Assembly (NCBI RefSeq): GCF_001889605.1
Contig: NZ_CP018171.1
Location: forward strand, 5,059,501 to 5,123,500
Direction of reading: 5' to 3'
Origin: Aquibium oceanicum
Lineage (GTDB): Bacteria > Pseudomonadota > Alphaproteobacteria > Rhizobiales > Rhizobiaceae
DNA: 64,000 bases
In this document: positions 53,539 through 63,895 of the stretch, one piece after another
Numbering within the stretch: the first letter of the stretch is position 1
Layout of the letters: each line of letters starts with the position of its first letter
Notes under the pieces: generated by a model
The model's database searches: none
What the model was told of the DNA's origin: nothing
What the model saw: the letters and a program-made list of their open reading frames with translations, nothing else
Translations under genes and position numbers: made by a program

Positions 53539-56067
53539 TCAGGCCGTGCGCGCCATCTCGCCGCCGCCGATCCAGGTTTCCACCTTCAGCGACAGCTTGT
53601 TGGGAGAGACCGGCTTGGAGAGGTAGTCGTCCATGCCCGCTTCCAGGCATTTCTCCTTGTCGCCCTTCAGCGCATGGGCCGTGATTCCAATGATCGGGGT
53701 GTGCACGCCGGTCCCCCGCTCCGCCTCGCGGATCGCGCGGGTGGCTTCCAGCCCGTTCATCTCCGGCATCGAGACATCCATGAGGATGATCTTCGGCTTG
53801 AGCAGCCGATGCATCTCGACCGCCGACCGACCGTTGCCGGCGATGCGGTAGCTCAGCCCCAGGCCTTCGAGAATCTGGCGGAGCACCAGCTGATTGACCT
53901 CGTTGTCCTCGGCGACAAGGACGTCCAGCTGCCCCGGCTTGTTGATGGTCTGGGCGGAGATTCGCCGCTCGGTCGGCTCGACCAGCCGTACGCGGGAGGG
54001 AAACGGAACCGTCTCCGAGTTCCGAGGCGGCAGGATCTCCGTCCTCGCCCTCTGCATCACCGACACGAGCGTCTCGAGCAGCGCCGAGGAACGCGCCGGC
54101 TTGTGAAGATGCGCGGCGATGCCGAATTCGATGGCCAGGCGCGCGGTCTGTGCCTGGTCCACCGACGTCAGAAGCACGACCGGAACCGGAGCAATCTTCG
54201 GATTGTCCCGGATGGACTTTGCCACCTCACCGCCGTTCATGCCCGGCATCTGATAGTCCAGGATGACGCAGTCGACCGGGATGCCGAGCTGCCGTGCACG
54301 CTCCAGGAAGGCGATGCCGACCGCTCCGCTCTCGACAGCCGCGCAGTCGAAACCCCAGCTCTTGAGCTGTTCGACGAGAATGTCGCGATTGACCGGGTTG
54401 TCGTCGATCGCAAGCACCCGCGCACCTGTGACGTCGACCGGGACGACCGGTCTGGACGCGACACCCGAATTGTCGACCGGCAGCGAAATGGTGAACGAGA
54501 AGGTCGATCCCTCCCCGACCGAGCTCTCCACCGCGATCTTCCCGCCCATCAGTTCCACCAGCCGCGAGGCGATGGCGAGCCCCAGCCCGGTTCCCTCGTG
54601 CCGGCGGGTCGACGAGGCATCGACCTGTGCGAACTTGTCGAACACCGCGGACAACTTGTCCCGCGGAATGCCGATGCCGGTGTCCTCGACGCGCAGCGTG
54701 ATGTCCACGGTCTCTCCGCGCACCGTGCCGGAGATATCGACCAGGACATGTCCCTTCTCGGTGAATTTCACGGCGTTGCCGACCAGGTTGGTGGCGATCT
54801 GGCGGAAGCGGCCGACGTCTCCGACGACCGAAACCGGCAGCGCTGGATCGACCCGGACGATGAGTTCGAGGTCCTTCTCCGCGACCTTTGCCGAAACCAG
54901 CGTCGCGACGTCCTCGATCGCCTCGCCGATGCGGAACGGCGCGGGATCGAGTTCCAGCTGCCCGGCATCGATCTTGGAGAAGTCGAGGATGTCGTTGATG
55001 ATCGTCAGCAGCGAATTACCCGACTTCAGGATGACGTCGACGAACATCGACTGCCGCTTGTCGAGTTCCGTACGCTCCAGCAGTTCCGCCATGCCCATCA
55101 CCCCGTTCATCGGGGTGCGGATCTCGTGGCTCATGTTCGCCAGGAATTCCGACTTGGCCCGGTCGGCGGCCTCGGCCTTCAGCTTGGCGCCTTCCACGGT
55201 TTCCTTCGCCCGGCGCAGGTCTTCGTGCGATGCATAGATGTTGCGCATCATCGGCTCGAAGATACGCAGCCCGACGAGCCCGCCCGCCGCGATCATGACG
55301 ATCGCCACGACGAGCAGCGACAGCTGAAGCGTGCCATATCGCGAGATCATGTCAGCGTTGAGCTGGTCGAGGGAACGCGACAGGTTCGGGCGTAACCGGT
55401 CGTTGGCGAACTGCTTCAACTGGAGGAACACCCGCTGGGCGGCGGGCTGCGAATTGTCGCGGAAGATGTCGAGCCGGTCGGCGTGGGTGAGAACTTCGCG
55501 AATGTCGCGTTTCAGGGAGGCGGTGCCGTCTCCCTCCCAAATGTCGCGGACGGCCTTGGGTGCATCGATACCGATGATGGCATCGAGCAGCGTGTCGCCG
55601 CCCCCGATATTGCCGTCGGACTGGTTCCCCGCCTCCCCCGCAGTGATAGAGCGGCTCTCGCCGACCATGACGTCTCCTTCGATCGCATGCTCCAGCGCCT
55701 CGTAGGCTGACTGGAGACGATCGAGCGCATCGCGAAGATCGGCGCGGATCAGGGCGACTTCGGGAGGCGTTTCCAGAGACCCGTCCCTGTCGATTGAAGA
55801 GGGCGCCGCCATATCACCTGAAACCGTCGTGGAGGCGGCGGATGCCGATTTGCGGATGCGCGTGTTGTCAAGGCGCATCGTCTGGTAGAGCACGTCGCTC
55901 GTGGCATCTGCCATCGACGTGATGACCGCGCCGAATTTCACGTTCGTCTTTGCCAGTTCCGACTGCCACATCATGAAGCCGGTTCCGGCGGAGACCACCA
56001 TCACGAAACCGGCCAGAATCGCGTAGATCCGGCCGCGCATGTAGGAGCGCGTGATGACTGGAGACAT
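53539..56067 (-). CDS. Hybrid sensor histidine kinase with two receiver domains
   Basis: An 842-residue sensor. Two membrane helices (about 12-32 and 245-268) flank a periplasmic domain with a poorly conserved, Ser/Gly-rich part. The kinase core has the H-box [11 protein letters not shown]-box [10 protein letters not shown], and G-boxes EDTGIGIP and GTGLGLAIA. Two receivers follow, with phospho-Asp in [12 protein letters not shown] and [13 protein letters not shown]. The output partner is unknown. It lies alone between the lytic transglycosylase (convergent) and the polyprenyl synthase on the same strand. Confidence 0.94.
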   Translation of the reverse strand: MSPVITRSYMRGRIYAILAGFVMVVSAGTGFMMWQSELAKTNVKFGAVITSMADATSDVLYQTMRLDNTRIRKSASAASTTVSGDMAAPSSIDRDGSLETPPEVALIRADLRDALDRLQSAYEALEHAIEGDVMVGESRSITAGEAGNQSDGNIGGGDTLLDAIIGIDAPKAVRDIWEGDGTASLKRDIREVLTHADRLDIFRDNSQPAAQRVFLQLKQFANDRLRPNLSRSLDQLNADMISRYGTLQLSLLVVAIVMIAAGGLVGLRIFEPMMRNIYASHEDLRRAKETVEGAKLKAEAADRAKSEFLANMSHEIRTPMNGVMGMAELLERTELDKRQSMFVDVILKSGNSLLTIINDILDFSKIDAGQLELDPAPFRIGEAIEDVATLVSAKVAEKDLELIVRVDPALPVSVVGDVGRFRQIATNLVGNAVKFTEKGHVLVDISGTVRGETVDITLRVEDTGIGIPRDKLSAVFDKFAQVDASSTRRHEGTGLGLAIASRLVELMGGKIAVESSVGEGSTFSFTISLPVDNSGVASRPVVPVDVTGARVLAIDDNPVNRDILVEQLKSWGFDCAAVESGAVGIAFLERARQLGIPVDCVILDYQMPGMNGGEVAKSIRDNPKIAPVPVVLLTSVDQAQTARLAIEFGIAAHLHKPARSSALLETLVSVMQRARTEILPPRNSETVPFPSRVRLVEPTERRISAQTINKPGQLDVLVAEDNEVNQLVLRQILEGLGLSYRIAGNGRSAVEMHRLLKPKIILMDVSMPEMNGLEATRAIREAERGTGVHTPIIGITAHALKGDKEKCLEAGMDDYLSKPVSPNKLSLKVETWIGGGEMARTA

Positions 56068-56162
56068 GGCGTACCCGAAAAACTGAAATCGCCCGAATGT
56101 CCGTAAACATCGAGCAATCGCGTTAAACCGGGCTTAACGCTCAGCTTTTCCGCCTGATCGGG

Positions 56163-57080
56163 TCAGTGGTCGCGCTCGATCACGAACCGCGCGGCCGTGC
56201 GAAGCATGGTCCCGGCCTCGCCGAACGGCCGCAACAGGTCGTTGGCCTGGTCCATCAGCCCGGACAATTGCCGGCGCGTCCACTCGATGCCGTGCAAGCC
56301 GGCGAGCGTCGCCTTGCCCGCCGCCGCGTCCTTTCCCGCCGCCTTGCCGAGCGTGGCGGCATCGGAGGTCAGGTCGAGGAGGTCGTCGGCGAGTTGGAAG
56401 GCGAGGCCGATCGCGGAGCCGAATTCCGCCAGCCGCTCGCGGTCGGCGGGACTCGCCTGCCCGACGATCGCGCCGGCCTCGCAGGCGAAGCGGATAAGCG
56501 CACCGGTCTTCATGGCCTGGAGCCGGAGGATCCCGTCCTCGCCGGGCGTCTCTCGCTCGGCCGCGAGATCGAGAAACTGTCCGCCGGCCATGCCGCCCAG
56601 TCCCGCCGCCCGCGCCAAACGGGTGACGAGTTCGACGCGCCGCTCGGCCGGGAGTTCCGTCTCTTCGCTGGCGATGACGTCGAAGGCGTAGGTCAAGAGG
56701 CTGTCGCCTGCGAGGATCGCCGTCGCCTCGTCGAACGCCCGGTGCACGGTCGGCCGCCCGCGCCGCATGTCGTCGTCGTCCATGGCGGGCAGGTCGTCGT
56801 GGATCAGCGAGTAGCAATGAATGCATTCCAGCGCCGCCGCGACCCGCAAGGGGGCGGTACCCGTCGCGCCGAAAAGGGCGGCACTCTCCAGTAGCAGGAA
56901 CGGCCGTAGCCGCTTCCCGCCGCCGAGCGCCCCATGGCGGATCGCCTGCAAGAGGCCGGACGGCCGCGCCACCTCGCCGTCGCGCGGGCGGTCGTCCAGA
57001 AGCGCCCGCAGCATGGATTCCACGGCATCGGCATGCGCCATGCGCGTTGCTTCGAAGAGGGTTTCGACATCGGCTTGCAT
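56163..57080 (-). CDS. Polyprenyl diphosphate synthase (farnesyl/geranyl type)
   Basis: A 305-residue isoprenoid chain elongase. The first aspartate-rich motif is DDLPAMDDDD and the second is FQLADDLLD, with a GGKRLRP start and GGQFLDL in the middle, all typical of farnesyl diphosphate synthases (IspA-like). It condenses isopentenyl diphosphate onto allylic primers. ATG at 57080 was used; a TTG seven codons upstream is the alternative. mtgA is divergent from it across 146 bases that should hold both promoters. Confidence 0.92.
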   Translation of the reverse strand: MQADVETLFEATRMAHADAVESMLRALLDDRPRDGEVARPSGLLQAIRHGALGGGKRLRPFLLLESAALFGATGTAPLRVAAALECIHCYSLIHDDLPAMDDDDMRRGRPTVHRAFDEATAILAGDSLLTYAFDVIASEETELPAERRVELVTRLARAAGLGGMAGGQFLDLAAERETPGEDGILRLQAMKTGALIRFACEAGAIVGQASPADRERLAEFGSAIGLAFQLADDLLDLTSDAATLGKAAGKDAAAGKATLAGLHGIEWTRRQLSGLMDQANDLLRPFGEAGTMLRTAARFVIERDH

Positions 57081-57226
57081 GCGGGCGAGCGATGGCCGCA
57101 AATTCCCCGGTGGTCAAGCGCGGCGTTGCACCTGGTGTTCTCGCGCTTTATGTCCACGATAGGTGAAGCGAATGCATGCCCGTTGTGGAAACACCCGAAG
57201 TTGACCCCGAGCCCGCGGAGGGCCCA

Positions 57227-57940
57227 ATGGCGCGCCGCGCGGCGAAACAGAGACGATCCCGGTTCAGATTGCGCAGGTGGCTGGGGGTCCTCCTGGTGGC
57301 GCTGGTCGCGCTCGCCCTGATCCCGGCGGCATTGACGCTGCTCTATCTGCTCCCCTTCGTCCATCCGATCTCCACCCTGATGGCGAAGGACCTCGTCACG
57401 CTCGAGGGCTACGAGCGCGAATGGGTTCCGCTGGAGGAGATCGCACCCGTGCTGGTTCACTCCGTCATCATGTCCGAGGACGGCCAGTTCTGTTCGCACC
57501 GGGGCATCGACTGGGGCGCCCTCAACCAGGTCATCGACGGCGCACTGGCAGGCGAGGAGACGCGCGGCGCCTCGACGATCCCCATGCAGACGGTCAAGAA
57601 CCTGTTCCTGTGGCAGGGCCGCTCCTTCGTGCGCAAGGCGCTCGAAGCTCCGATGGCGCTCGCCTTCGACGCCATCGTGCCCAAGAAACGCATCATGGAG
57701 ATCTATCTCAACATCGTGGAGTGGGGCCCCGGCATCTATGGCGCCGAAGCCGCTGCGCAGCACCATTTCGGAGTATCGGCGGCCAAGCTGTCGCGCCGGC
57801 AGGCCGCCCTCCTCGCCGTGACGCTCCCCAACCCGATCGCCCGTACACCGGGGCGGCCGACCTCCGGGCTGAACAAGCTCGCCAATGTCATCGAGAAACG
57901 GGCACAGCAGGCCGGCTCCCACATTCGCTGCGTGAAGTAG
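57227..57940 (+). CDS. mtgA: Monofunctional peptidoglycan glycosyltransferase MtgA
   Basis: A 237-residue membrane-anchored glycosyltransferase (GT51). One N-terminal helix (about 20-42) precedes the catalytic domain with [13 protein letters not shown] (catalytic Glu), [16 protein letters not shown] and [15 protein letters not shown]. It polymerises lipid II into glycan strands without a transpeptidase domain. ATG at 57227 follows GGAGGG; an ATG at 57176 would add 17 polar residues. It is upstream of rpmF, a conserved neighbourhood in Rhizobiales. Confidence 0.95.
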   Translation: MARRAAKQRRSRFRLRRWLGVLLVALVALALIPAALTLLYLLPFVHPISTLMAKDLVTLEGYEREWVPLEEIAPVLVHSVIMSEDGQFCSHRGIDWGALNQVIDGALAGEETRGASTIPMQTVKNLFLWQGRSFVRKALEAPMALAFDAIVPKKRIMEIYLNIVEWGPGIYGAEAAAQHHFGVSAAKLSRRQAALLAVTLPNPIARTPGRPTSGLNKLANVIEKRAQQAGSHIRCVK

Positions 57941-58099
57941 GACGCCTCGGCGCGGCCGTGCGACAAAAATTTGGCGACCCCGCTGGCCAAAGCGGGTTCC
58001 AGCGTGTATAGGCACGCGACTTTCAAAAAACAGCCTGTCGCGACTGGCTCTTCGAAACGAGGGCGCGGCGGGCTTTGACCGATCGATGGAGCAGGTTCC

Positions 58100-58282
58100 A
58101 TGGCTGTACCCAAAAGAAAAACCTCGCCGTCCAAGCGCGGCATGCGTCGCGCCGCCGACGCGCTGAAGGCCCCGACCTATGTCGAGGACAAGAACTCGGG
58201 CGAACTTCGCCGTCCGCATCACATCGACCTGAAGACCGGCATGTACCGCGGCCGTCAGGTTCTCGAATCCAAGGAAAGCTGA
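58100..58282 (+). CDS. rpmF: 50S ribosomal protein L32
   Basis: A 60-residue basic ribosomal protein starting [20 protein letters not shown], the usual L32 N-terminus. Alphaproteobacterial L32 commonly lacks the zinc-binding cysteines, as here. The 159 bases ahead, behind mtgA, probably hold its promoter. Two hairpins follow, the second a strong terminator. Confidence 0.98.
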   Translation: MAVPKRKTSPSKRGMRRAADALKAPTYVEDKNSGELRRPHHIDLKTGMYRGRQVLESKES

Positions 58283-58314
58283 GCCGCCTTCAGGCTCTCT
58301 TTTCGTGACGCATC

Positions 58315-58337
58315 GACCGGCCCCGTGCCGGTCTTTT
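58315..58337 (+). terminator. Intrinsic terminator after rpmF
   Basis: GACCGGC and GCCGGTC form a perfect 7-bp stem with loop CCCGT, directly followed by TTTT. A weaker 5-bp stem with TCTTTT lies just after the rpmF stop at 58281-58304. Confidence 0.85.
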
Positions 58338-58415
58338 GCGTTTGTGGCCTGGCATCATCTTGACGCTGCGCTCCGGCCCGCTACACCGGTGCGGACCTGA
58401 CAAAGCGAGTGCGCA

Positions 58416-58817
58416 ATGGCCTCCATCCCGCTGCTGATCGTCCCCTTCATCATCTTCAACCTCGGCCTCGCCGGGATGCTCGGCGGCGGTCCAGCCGGAC
58501 CGTGGGAGCAGGTGCTCTTCACCATCCCGATGATGTCAGGCGGCGACTGGTCGATGACGCTGGGCGACCTCACCATCCTGATCGCGCTCATCCTGCTCTT
58601 CGTCGAGATCATGAAGTCGACCCGGACCTCGAATGCCTCCGTCGTCGACCATCTCCTCTCCACCTTCGTCTTCGTCGCCTATCTCGTGGAGTTCCTCCTC
58701 GTGCGCGGCGCCGCGCATTCGGTCTTCTTCATCCTCCTCGTCATCGCGCTGGTCGATCTCGTGGCCGGCTTCTCCGTCTCGATCCGCTCGGCGGGGCGCG
58801 ACGTCAGCTTCAACTGA
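58416..58817 (+). CDS. Small conserved-type membrane protein
   Basis: A 133-residue protein with four predicted membrane helices (about 5-25, 46-66, 78-98 and 100-122). I do not recognise a named family. Codon use matches neighbours and it lies between rpmF's terminator and the gamma-glutamyltransferase, same strand, so it is very likely a real gene with its own promoter near 58340-58415. Confidence 0.7.
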   Translation: MASIPLLIVPFIIFNLGLAGMLGGGPAGPWEQVLFTIPMMSGGDWSMTLGDLTILIALILLFVEIMKSTRTSNASVVDHLLSTFVFVAYLVEFLLVRGAAHSVFFILLVIALVDLVAGFSVSIRSAGRDVSFN

Positions 58818-58861
58818 TCGCTCCCGTCGAACAGACGCGTAACCGCCGCCACGGAGGTTCC

Positions 58862-60448
58862 TTGCGCAATTTCGATCTGCCGGGCCGCTCCCCCGTGATC
58901 GCCGAGAACGGCATGGCGGCGACTTCGCACCCGCTGGCGACGGCCACGGCCCTTTCGGTCCTGAAGGACGGCGGCAACGCTGTCGATGCCGCCATCGCCG
59001 CCGCCGCGACGCTGGCGGTGGTCGAGCCGCACATGACGGGCATTGGCGGAGATTGCTTCGTCATCCTGGCCGAGCCGGACAGCTCGCTGCATGGCCTCAA
59101 CGGCTCCGGCCGCGCGCCGGCGGGAGCGAATGCGGCGTGGTATCGCGAGCGCGGCTTCACGGACATGCCCGCCACCGGCCCGCACAGCGTGACCGTCCCC
59201 GGCGCGATCAAGGCCTGGGAGGTGCTGTCGCAGCGTTTCGGAACCCGCGGCTTCGACCGGCTCTTCCTCGACGCCATCCGCTACGCGGAGGAAGGGTTCG
59301 CGATCCACCCTCGAGTCGCGCGCGACTGGGCGCGTTATGCCTCGGAACTCGCCGCCGACGAAGGCGGCGCGATGCACTATCTCCCCAATGGACGCACGCC
59401 CCCGGTCTTTGCCCGCCACCGGCTTCCGGCGCTCGGCGCGACCTTGCGCCAAATCGCCGAGCGCGGCTCCGTCGCCTTCTACGAGGGAGAGGTCGCCACG
59501 GAAATCGCCAGGACCGTACGCGAAAAGGGCGGATTCCTGACCGAGGAGGATCTGGCGAAAGTCTCCGCCGACTGGGTCGATCCCATCACGACCGCCTACC
59601 GCGGCCACGACGTGTTCGAGATCCCGCCGAGCGGCCAGGGCCTCACCGCCCTGATCATGCTGAACCTGATGAAGCAACTCGGCGCCGATCGCACTTCCGT
59701 CGACGGCACCGACCGCTGGCACCTGATGATCGAGGCGGCGCGCCTCGCCTATGCCGTGCGTGACAGCCACATCGCCGATCCAGCTTCGATGAACTGCGAC
59801 ACCAGGGATTTGCTCGACCTGGCCTACGCCAGGGCCCTCGCCGGTGGCTTCCTCCAGGAGCGGCGCAACGACAGGATCGTGCTTCCCCCGGTTCCAAACT
59901 CCGACACGGTATACCTGTGCGTGGTCGACCGCGACCGCCGCGCCGTCTCCTTCATCAATTCGCTCTACTCCGGTTTCGGCTCGAGGATCGTCACGCCGAA
60001 CTCCGGCGTCGTCCTGCAGAACCGCGGCGCTTGCTTCACGCTGAAGAAAGGCCACCCCAACGAACTCGCGCCGGCCAAGCGTCCAATGCACACCATCATC
60101 CCCGGCATGGCGATGAAGGCCGGGAAGCCCTCATACGCGTTCGGTGTCATGGGCGGAGCCTACCAGCCAATGGGCCATGCGCTGGTGCTTTCCAACATGC
60201 TGGACTTCGGCATGGACCCGCAGCAGGCGATCGATTTTCCGCGGCTGTTCTGGGGCGAGGACGGCACGCTGGAAGCGGAGGCCGGCATTCCGGCCGGTGT
60301 CCGCGAGGGACTGGCCGCGAAAGGTCACACCCTCCGCGACGCCCTCGGCCCCTGGGGCGGCGCCCAGCTCATAGCGATCGACCACGAGAGCGGGTTCCTC
60401 ATCGGCGGATCGGATCCGCGCAAGGATGGGTGCGCGCTGGGGTGGTGA
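58862..60448 (+). CDS. Gamma-glutamyltransferase family protein
   Basis: A 528-residue protein of the GGT family. The N-terminal part has GMAATSHPLAT, GGNAVDAAIAAAATLAVVEPHMTGIGGDCF and GSVAFYEGEVA. The maturation/nucleophile Thr is expected in SDTVYLCVVD and is present; GGAYQPMGHAL and the C-terminal GGSDPRKDG are the other family marks. It would transfer or hydrolyse gamma-glutamyl groups, or act on a gamma-glutamyl-linked compound. No obvious signal peptide, so it may act in the cytoplasm. A TTG at 58862 with GGAGG upstream is the probable start. Confidence 0.88.
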   Translation: MRNFDLPGRSPVIAENGMAATSHPLATATALSVLKDGGNAVDAAIAAAATLAVVEPHMTGIGGDCFVILAEPDSSLHGLNGSGRAPAGANAAWYRERGFTDMPATGPHSVTVPGAIKAWEVLSQRFGTRGFDRLFLDAIRYAEEGFAIHPRVARDWARYASELAADEGGAMHYLPNGRTPPVFARHRLPALGATLRQIAERGSVAFYEGEVATEIARTVREKGGFLTEEDLAKVSADWVDPITTAYRGHDVFEIPPSGQGLTALIMLNLMKQLGADRTSVDGTDRWHLMIEAARLAYAVRDSHIADPASMNCDTRDLLDLAYARALAGGFLQERRNDRIVLPPVPNSDTVYLCVVDRDRRAVSFINSLYSGFGSRIVTPNSGVVLQNRGACFTLKKGHPNELAPAKRPMHTIIPGMAMKAGKPSYAFGVMGGAYQPMGHALVLSNMLDFGMDPQQAIDFPRLFWGEDGTLEAEAGIPAGVREGLAAKGHTLRDALGPWGGAQLIAIDHESGFLIGGSDPRKDGCALGW

Positions 60449-60596
60449 GCGGCAGGCTCAGACTGTGTCGGCCCGTCTCTGCCGTAAGTCTTCAGACGCG
60501 TCGGCGTCACAGCAACAGTGGTGAAAGTCAGATTGGTGATTGAAATCAACCCCCATGATATGCGAAGTACTTCGAGGACTGAGCGGGAACCAACTG

Positions 60597-61517
60597 ATGA
60601 AAACCGAGGACGAATATCTTAAAATGATAAAAGCCTCGGAGTGGAACCGCACGGTTCCACCTTGGGTCGAAAACACTTTCTCAATGATGCGGCCCCCTGA
60701 GAAGGCGATGCTGTGGCATTTGACCAAGGATTTCCACCGCCCGCTCGATTGCATCGTGGATGCAGGGTGCTGGACCGGAGCATCCACCTTGGCTTTCTGC
60801 CTTGGAATCAAGGATGGCGGCCATCCGGCGCGCAGCGGCATGGTGGCATCGTTCGATTTGTTCGTCGCGGATGAACACACCCGGACGATTTATCTCCAGC
60901 GAAAAGGTCTCGATGTAAAAGTTGGCTCCTCACTTATACCCATTTTTCTGAACAACATTTACGGTCACGAAGATCTTATATCAATCGTTAAAGGCGACCT
61001 CCTCGATCACAGCTGGAGTGGCAGGCCTATCGACATTCTTTTCCTTGATCTTTTGAAGACAAAGGCGTTGAACACGCAGGGTTCAAAGATATTCTTCCCC
61101 CATCTCCGACCTCAATCGATTATTATTCAGCAGGATTATGTCTTTGATCATCTTCCATGGATTCCGCTGACGATGCAGATGTTCCGCGATCATTTTGAGG
61201 TTGTCGGATATTGCCTTTCAAGTGCATTGTTCATGGTGAGGTCGACGCCATCCGAGTCCGAGGTGAGCGAGCGACTTGCCGAGATGGATGAAATGCCTCT
61301 GGAGGCGAAACTGGTCGCGTTCGATGAGATCATTTCGCAAATGCCCCACCCCGTGCAGCGTACTCAACTGGAATTGTCTCGCATGTGGTGCGCTCTTCAT
61401 TATGGGGGACCGGATCGCGCAAGGCACGAACTGTCACTCTTCGAGTACGACGAGAAAATGAATTGGGTCGCGTTGAAGCTACGTCAACTGGAGCACTCGA
61501 TCGCGCGAGCAAGATAG
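60597..61517 (+). CDS. Methyltransferase-like protein (A+T-richer gene)
   Basis: About 306 residues. VDAGCWTGASTLAF has the shape of SAM-binding motif I of class I methyltransferases, and IDILFLDLLKT with LRPQSIIIQQDYVF fits the following strands. It is not close to a family I can name; glycan-linked methyltransferases are the nearest idea. ATG at 60597 was preferred to a TTG at 60540 and an ATG at 60555, but the ribosome site is poor for all. Codons such as AAA, ATA and TTT are far more frequent than in neighbouring genes, which suggests recent acquisition. Confidence 0.6.
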   Translation: MKTEDEYLKMIKASEWNRTVPPWVENTFSMMRPPEKAMLWHLTKDFHRPLDCIVDAGCWTGASTLAFCLGIKDGGHPARSGMVASFDLFVADEHTRTIYLQRKGLDVKVGSSLIPIFLNNIYGHEDLISIVKGDLLDHSWSGRPIDILFLDLLKTKALNTQGSKIFFPHLRPQSIIIQQDYVFDHLPWIPLTMQMFRDHFEVVGYCLSSALFMVRSTPSESEVSERLAEMDEMPLEAKLVAFDEIISQMPHPVQRTQLELSRMWCALHYGGPDRARHELSLFEYDEKMNWVALKLRQLEHSIARAR

Positions 61518-61676
61518 AAATGATGGTCCATGCGTCGTGCAGGCTCCCTCCTCTCGGGTGTTAGATAGTCATCCAACACCTCTCAGGAGAGTGAGCAATG
61601 CTTGGGCGGCGCCAGTAAGTCATGCTCGCAATTGGGCTATACTTGCGTAACTGGACAAATCAGCAACCCGGCTATC

Positions 61677-61690
61677 AGGCGATAGGGGAA
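61677..61690. repeat. Short repeat shared with 63792
   Basis: AGGCGATAGGGGAA occurs here at the 3' side of phaR and again, identical, at 63792-63805 just after phaA. These may be ends of a dispersed intergenic element around the pha genes. Confidence 0.55.
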
Positions 61691-61702
61691 GTTCGGCCCT
61701 TC

Positions 61703-62311
61703 TCACCCCATCCGGTCGATCTTGCGCTGCATCGCGGCGATCTGTTCCTTGAGTTCCTTCAGCTCATCGCCGCTCTGGGCGGCCGGTGCAGGCTGTTCTT
61801 CCGGCTCCGGGCTGGCCGCCGCGCCGCCTTGCGGCGGAAAGGGCGTGAACATGCGCATGGCGTTCTGGAACATCTCGATGTTGCGCCGCGTCTGCTCCTC
61901 GAGCGCCTTGATCGGGGTCGCGACGTTCATCATCTCCATCGGCGACTTCGCCATGGTGGATTTCATCTGCTCGCGGAACCGTTCCTGCTCCTTGGCAAAG
62001 GCGATCATCGACTGTTCGAGGAAACTCGGCACGACCATCTGCATCTGGTCGCCGTAGAAGGAGATGAGCTGTCGCAGGAAGGGCACCGGCAGCATGTTCT
62101 GCCCGTCCTTGTTCTCCAGCTCGAAGATAATCTGTGTCAGCACCGGATGGGTGATGTCGTCCCCGGACTTGGCATCCTGAACCTTGAAGTCCTCGCCCTT
62201 CTTGACCATCTCGGCCAGGTCCTCGAGCGTGACGTAGGTTGATGTGCCGGTGTTGTAGAGGCGGCGGTTGGCATATTTTTTTATGACCACCGGATCGTCT
62301 TTGACAGGCAC
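61703..62311 (-). CDS. phaR: Polyhydroxyalkanoate synthesis regulator PhaR
   Basis: A 202-residue regulator of PHB metabolism. [29 protein letters not shown] is the N-terminal PHB/PHA accumulation regulator DNA-binding domain, followed by the PhaR C-terminal domain with [22 protein letters not shown] and a Pro/Ala-rich tail with a final coiled-coil helix. It senses PHB and controls phasin and synthesis genes. GTG at 62311 follows GGGAGGGTCGC. It is divergent from phaA; the 294 bases between likely hold both promoters, including a TGCAGTGCA dyad at 62413 that might be a site for PhaR. Confidence 0.93.
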   Translation of the reverse strand: MPVKDDPVVIKKYANRRLYNTGTSTYVTLEDLAEMVKKGEDFKVQDAKSGDDITHPVLTQIIFELENKDGQNMLPVPFLRQLISFYGDQMQMVVPSFLEQSMIAFAKEQERFREQMKSTMAKSPMEMMNVATPIKALEEQTRRNIEMFQNAMRMFTPFPPQGGAAASPEPEEQPAPAAQSGDELKELKEQIAAMQRKIDRMG

Positions 62312-62605
62312 GCGACCCTCCCAGACATTTGGAATATGAAGCGCGATCGGTCGAACGCGCCATGCCATGCGATGAGGATATGCCTAAATCATCGCCGATT
62401 GAAAGCGCTTTGTGCAGTGCACGAAGCCGCGGCGGGCAGACGGCCTTTCTCCTTCGGATGGCAACGAGCCTGCCCGCACGTCGGCGCAAGGGTCCCCCGG
62501 CACCGCCGATTCCGGTTTGACACAGGTCATGGAAAGGGCAAGAAAAGTCGCCACCGTCCGGCCCGGGAGCCGGTTCGAGCGATCCGTCCTTCAGGGAGAT
62601 ACACA

Positions 62606-63790
62606 ATGGCCGCCCCCAACAGCATCGTCGTCGCCAGCGCCGCGCGGACCGCGGTCGGTTCCTTCAACGGGGCCTTCGCCACCGCGCCGGCACACGAACT
62701 CGGCGCTGTCGTCGTGAGGGAGGTGCTTGCGCGCGCCGGCGTGGAGGCTTCCGAAGTCGACGAGGTCATCCTCGGGCAGGTTCTCACGGCCGGAGAGGGC
62801 CAGAACCCCGCGCGTCAGGCGGCGATCGCGGCCGGCATTCCCGAAGGCGCGACCGCCTGGGGCCTCAACCAGGTTTGCGGTTCGGGCCTGCGCTCGATCG
62901 CCATCGGCATGCAGCAGATCGCAACGGGCGACGCCAGGGTCATCGTCGCTGGCGGGCAGGAATCCATGTCGATGTCGCCGCATTGCGCCCATCTGCGCCA
63001 GGGCGTGAAGATGGGCGACTACAAGATGGTCGACACCATGATCAAGGACGGGTTGTGGGACGCCTTCAACGGCTATCACATGGGCAACACGGCCGAGAAC
63101 GTGGCGCGGCAGTTCCAGATCACGCGCGAGACGCAGGACGCCTTCGCGCTCGCCTCGCAGAACAAGGCCGAGGCGGCGCAGAAAGCCGGAAAGTTCAAGG
63201 ACGAGATCGTCTCGGTCACGATCAAGGGCCGCAAGGGCGACACGGTCGTCGACCAGGACGAGTACATCCGCCACGGCGCCACGATCGACGCCATGCAGAA
63301 GCTCCGTCCGGCTTTCGACAAGGACGGCTCGGTGACGGCAGCCAACGCTTCGGGCATCAACGACGGCGCGGCCGCCGTCCTTCTCATGACGGAGGCGGAA
63401 GCCGAGCGGCGCGGCATCAAGCCGCTGGCGCGGATCGTCTCCTGGGCGACCGCCGGCGTCGACCCCAAGATCATGGGCACCGGCCCGATCCCCGCTTCCC
63501 GCAAGGCGCTGGAGAAGGCCGGCTGGAGCGCCGCCGACCTCGATCTCGTGGAAGCCAACGAGGCCTTCGCCGCCCAGGCCTGCGCGGTCAACAAGGACAT
63601 GGGCTGGAACCCGGACGTCGTGAACGTCAACGGCGGCGCCATCGCCATCGGCCACCCGATCGGCGCCTCGGGCGCGCGCATCTTCAATACGCTGGTCTTC
63701 GAGATGAACCGGCGCGGCGCAAAGAAGGGTCTTGCGACGCTCTGCATCGGCGGCGGCATGGGCGTGGCGATGTGTGTGGAAGCGGTTTGA
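62606..63790 (+). CDS. phaA: Acetyl-CoA acetyltransferase (beta-ketothiolase)
   Basis: A 394-residue thiolase. The N-terminal active Cys is in [10 protein letters not shown] (about residue 91), the His in [10 protein letters not shown] and the second Cys in [12 protein letters not shown], the full thiolase triad. It joins two acetyl-CoA to acetoacetyl-CoA for polyhydroxybutyrate. ATG at 62606 follows CAGGGAGA. phaB starts 105 bases after its stop, so the two form the usual PHB operon. Confidence 0.96.
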   Translation: MAAPNSIVVASAARTAVGSFNGAFATAPAHELGAVVVREVLARAGVEASEVDEVILGQVLTAGEGQNPARQAAIAAGIPEGATAWGLNQVCGSGLRSIAIGMQQIATGDARVIVAGGQESMSMSPHCAHLRQGVKMGDYKMVDTMIKDGLWDAFNGYHMGNTAENVARQFQITRETQDAFALASQNKAEAAQKAGKFKDEIVSVTIKGRKGDTVVDQDEYIRHGATIDAMQKLRPAFDKDGSVTAANASGINDGAAAVLLMTEAEAERRGIKPLARIVSWATAGVDPKIMGTGPIPASRKALEKAGWSAADLDLVEANEAFAAQACAVNKDMGWNPDVVNVNGGAIAIGHPIGASGARIFNTLVFEMNRRGAKKGLATLCIGGGMGVAMCVEAV

Positions 63791-63791
63791 A

Positions 63792-63861
63792 AGGCGATAG
63801 GGGAAAAGGGCAGTAAGGCAGTAGGAAAAAAATAGGCAGATCGGCAGCCGCCTACTGCCTT
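63792..63861. repeat. Inverted repeat in the phaA-phaB spacer
   Basis: Starts with the 14-base AGGCGATAGGGGAA shared with 61677. AAGGCAGTAGG (63815-63825) and CCTACTGCCTT (63851-63861) are perfect complements with a 25-base loop, in a wider GGCAGTAAGGCAGTAGG-style context. It may be a dispersed palindromic element or an RNA-stability hairpin. Confidence 0.65.
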
Positions 63862-63895
63862 GCTACCTTACTCCCACAATCTGGGAGGAGAATTC

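Noticed and set aside
61599-61619. Six-codon frame after AGGAGAG
   Set aside because: Has a good ribosome site, but there is no coupled gene on this strand before the convergent phaR, so it is treated as chance or a remnant.
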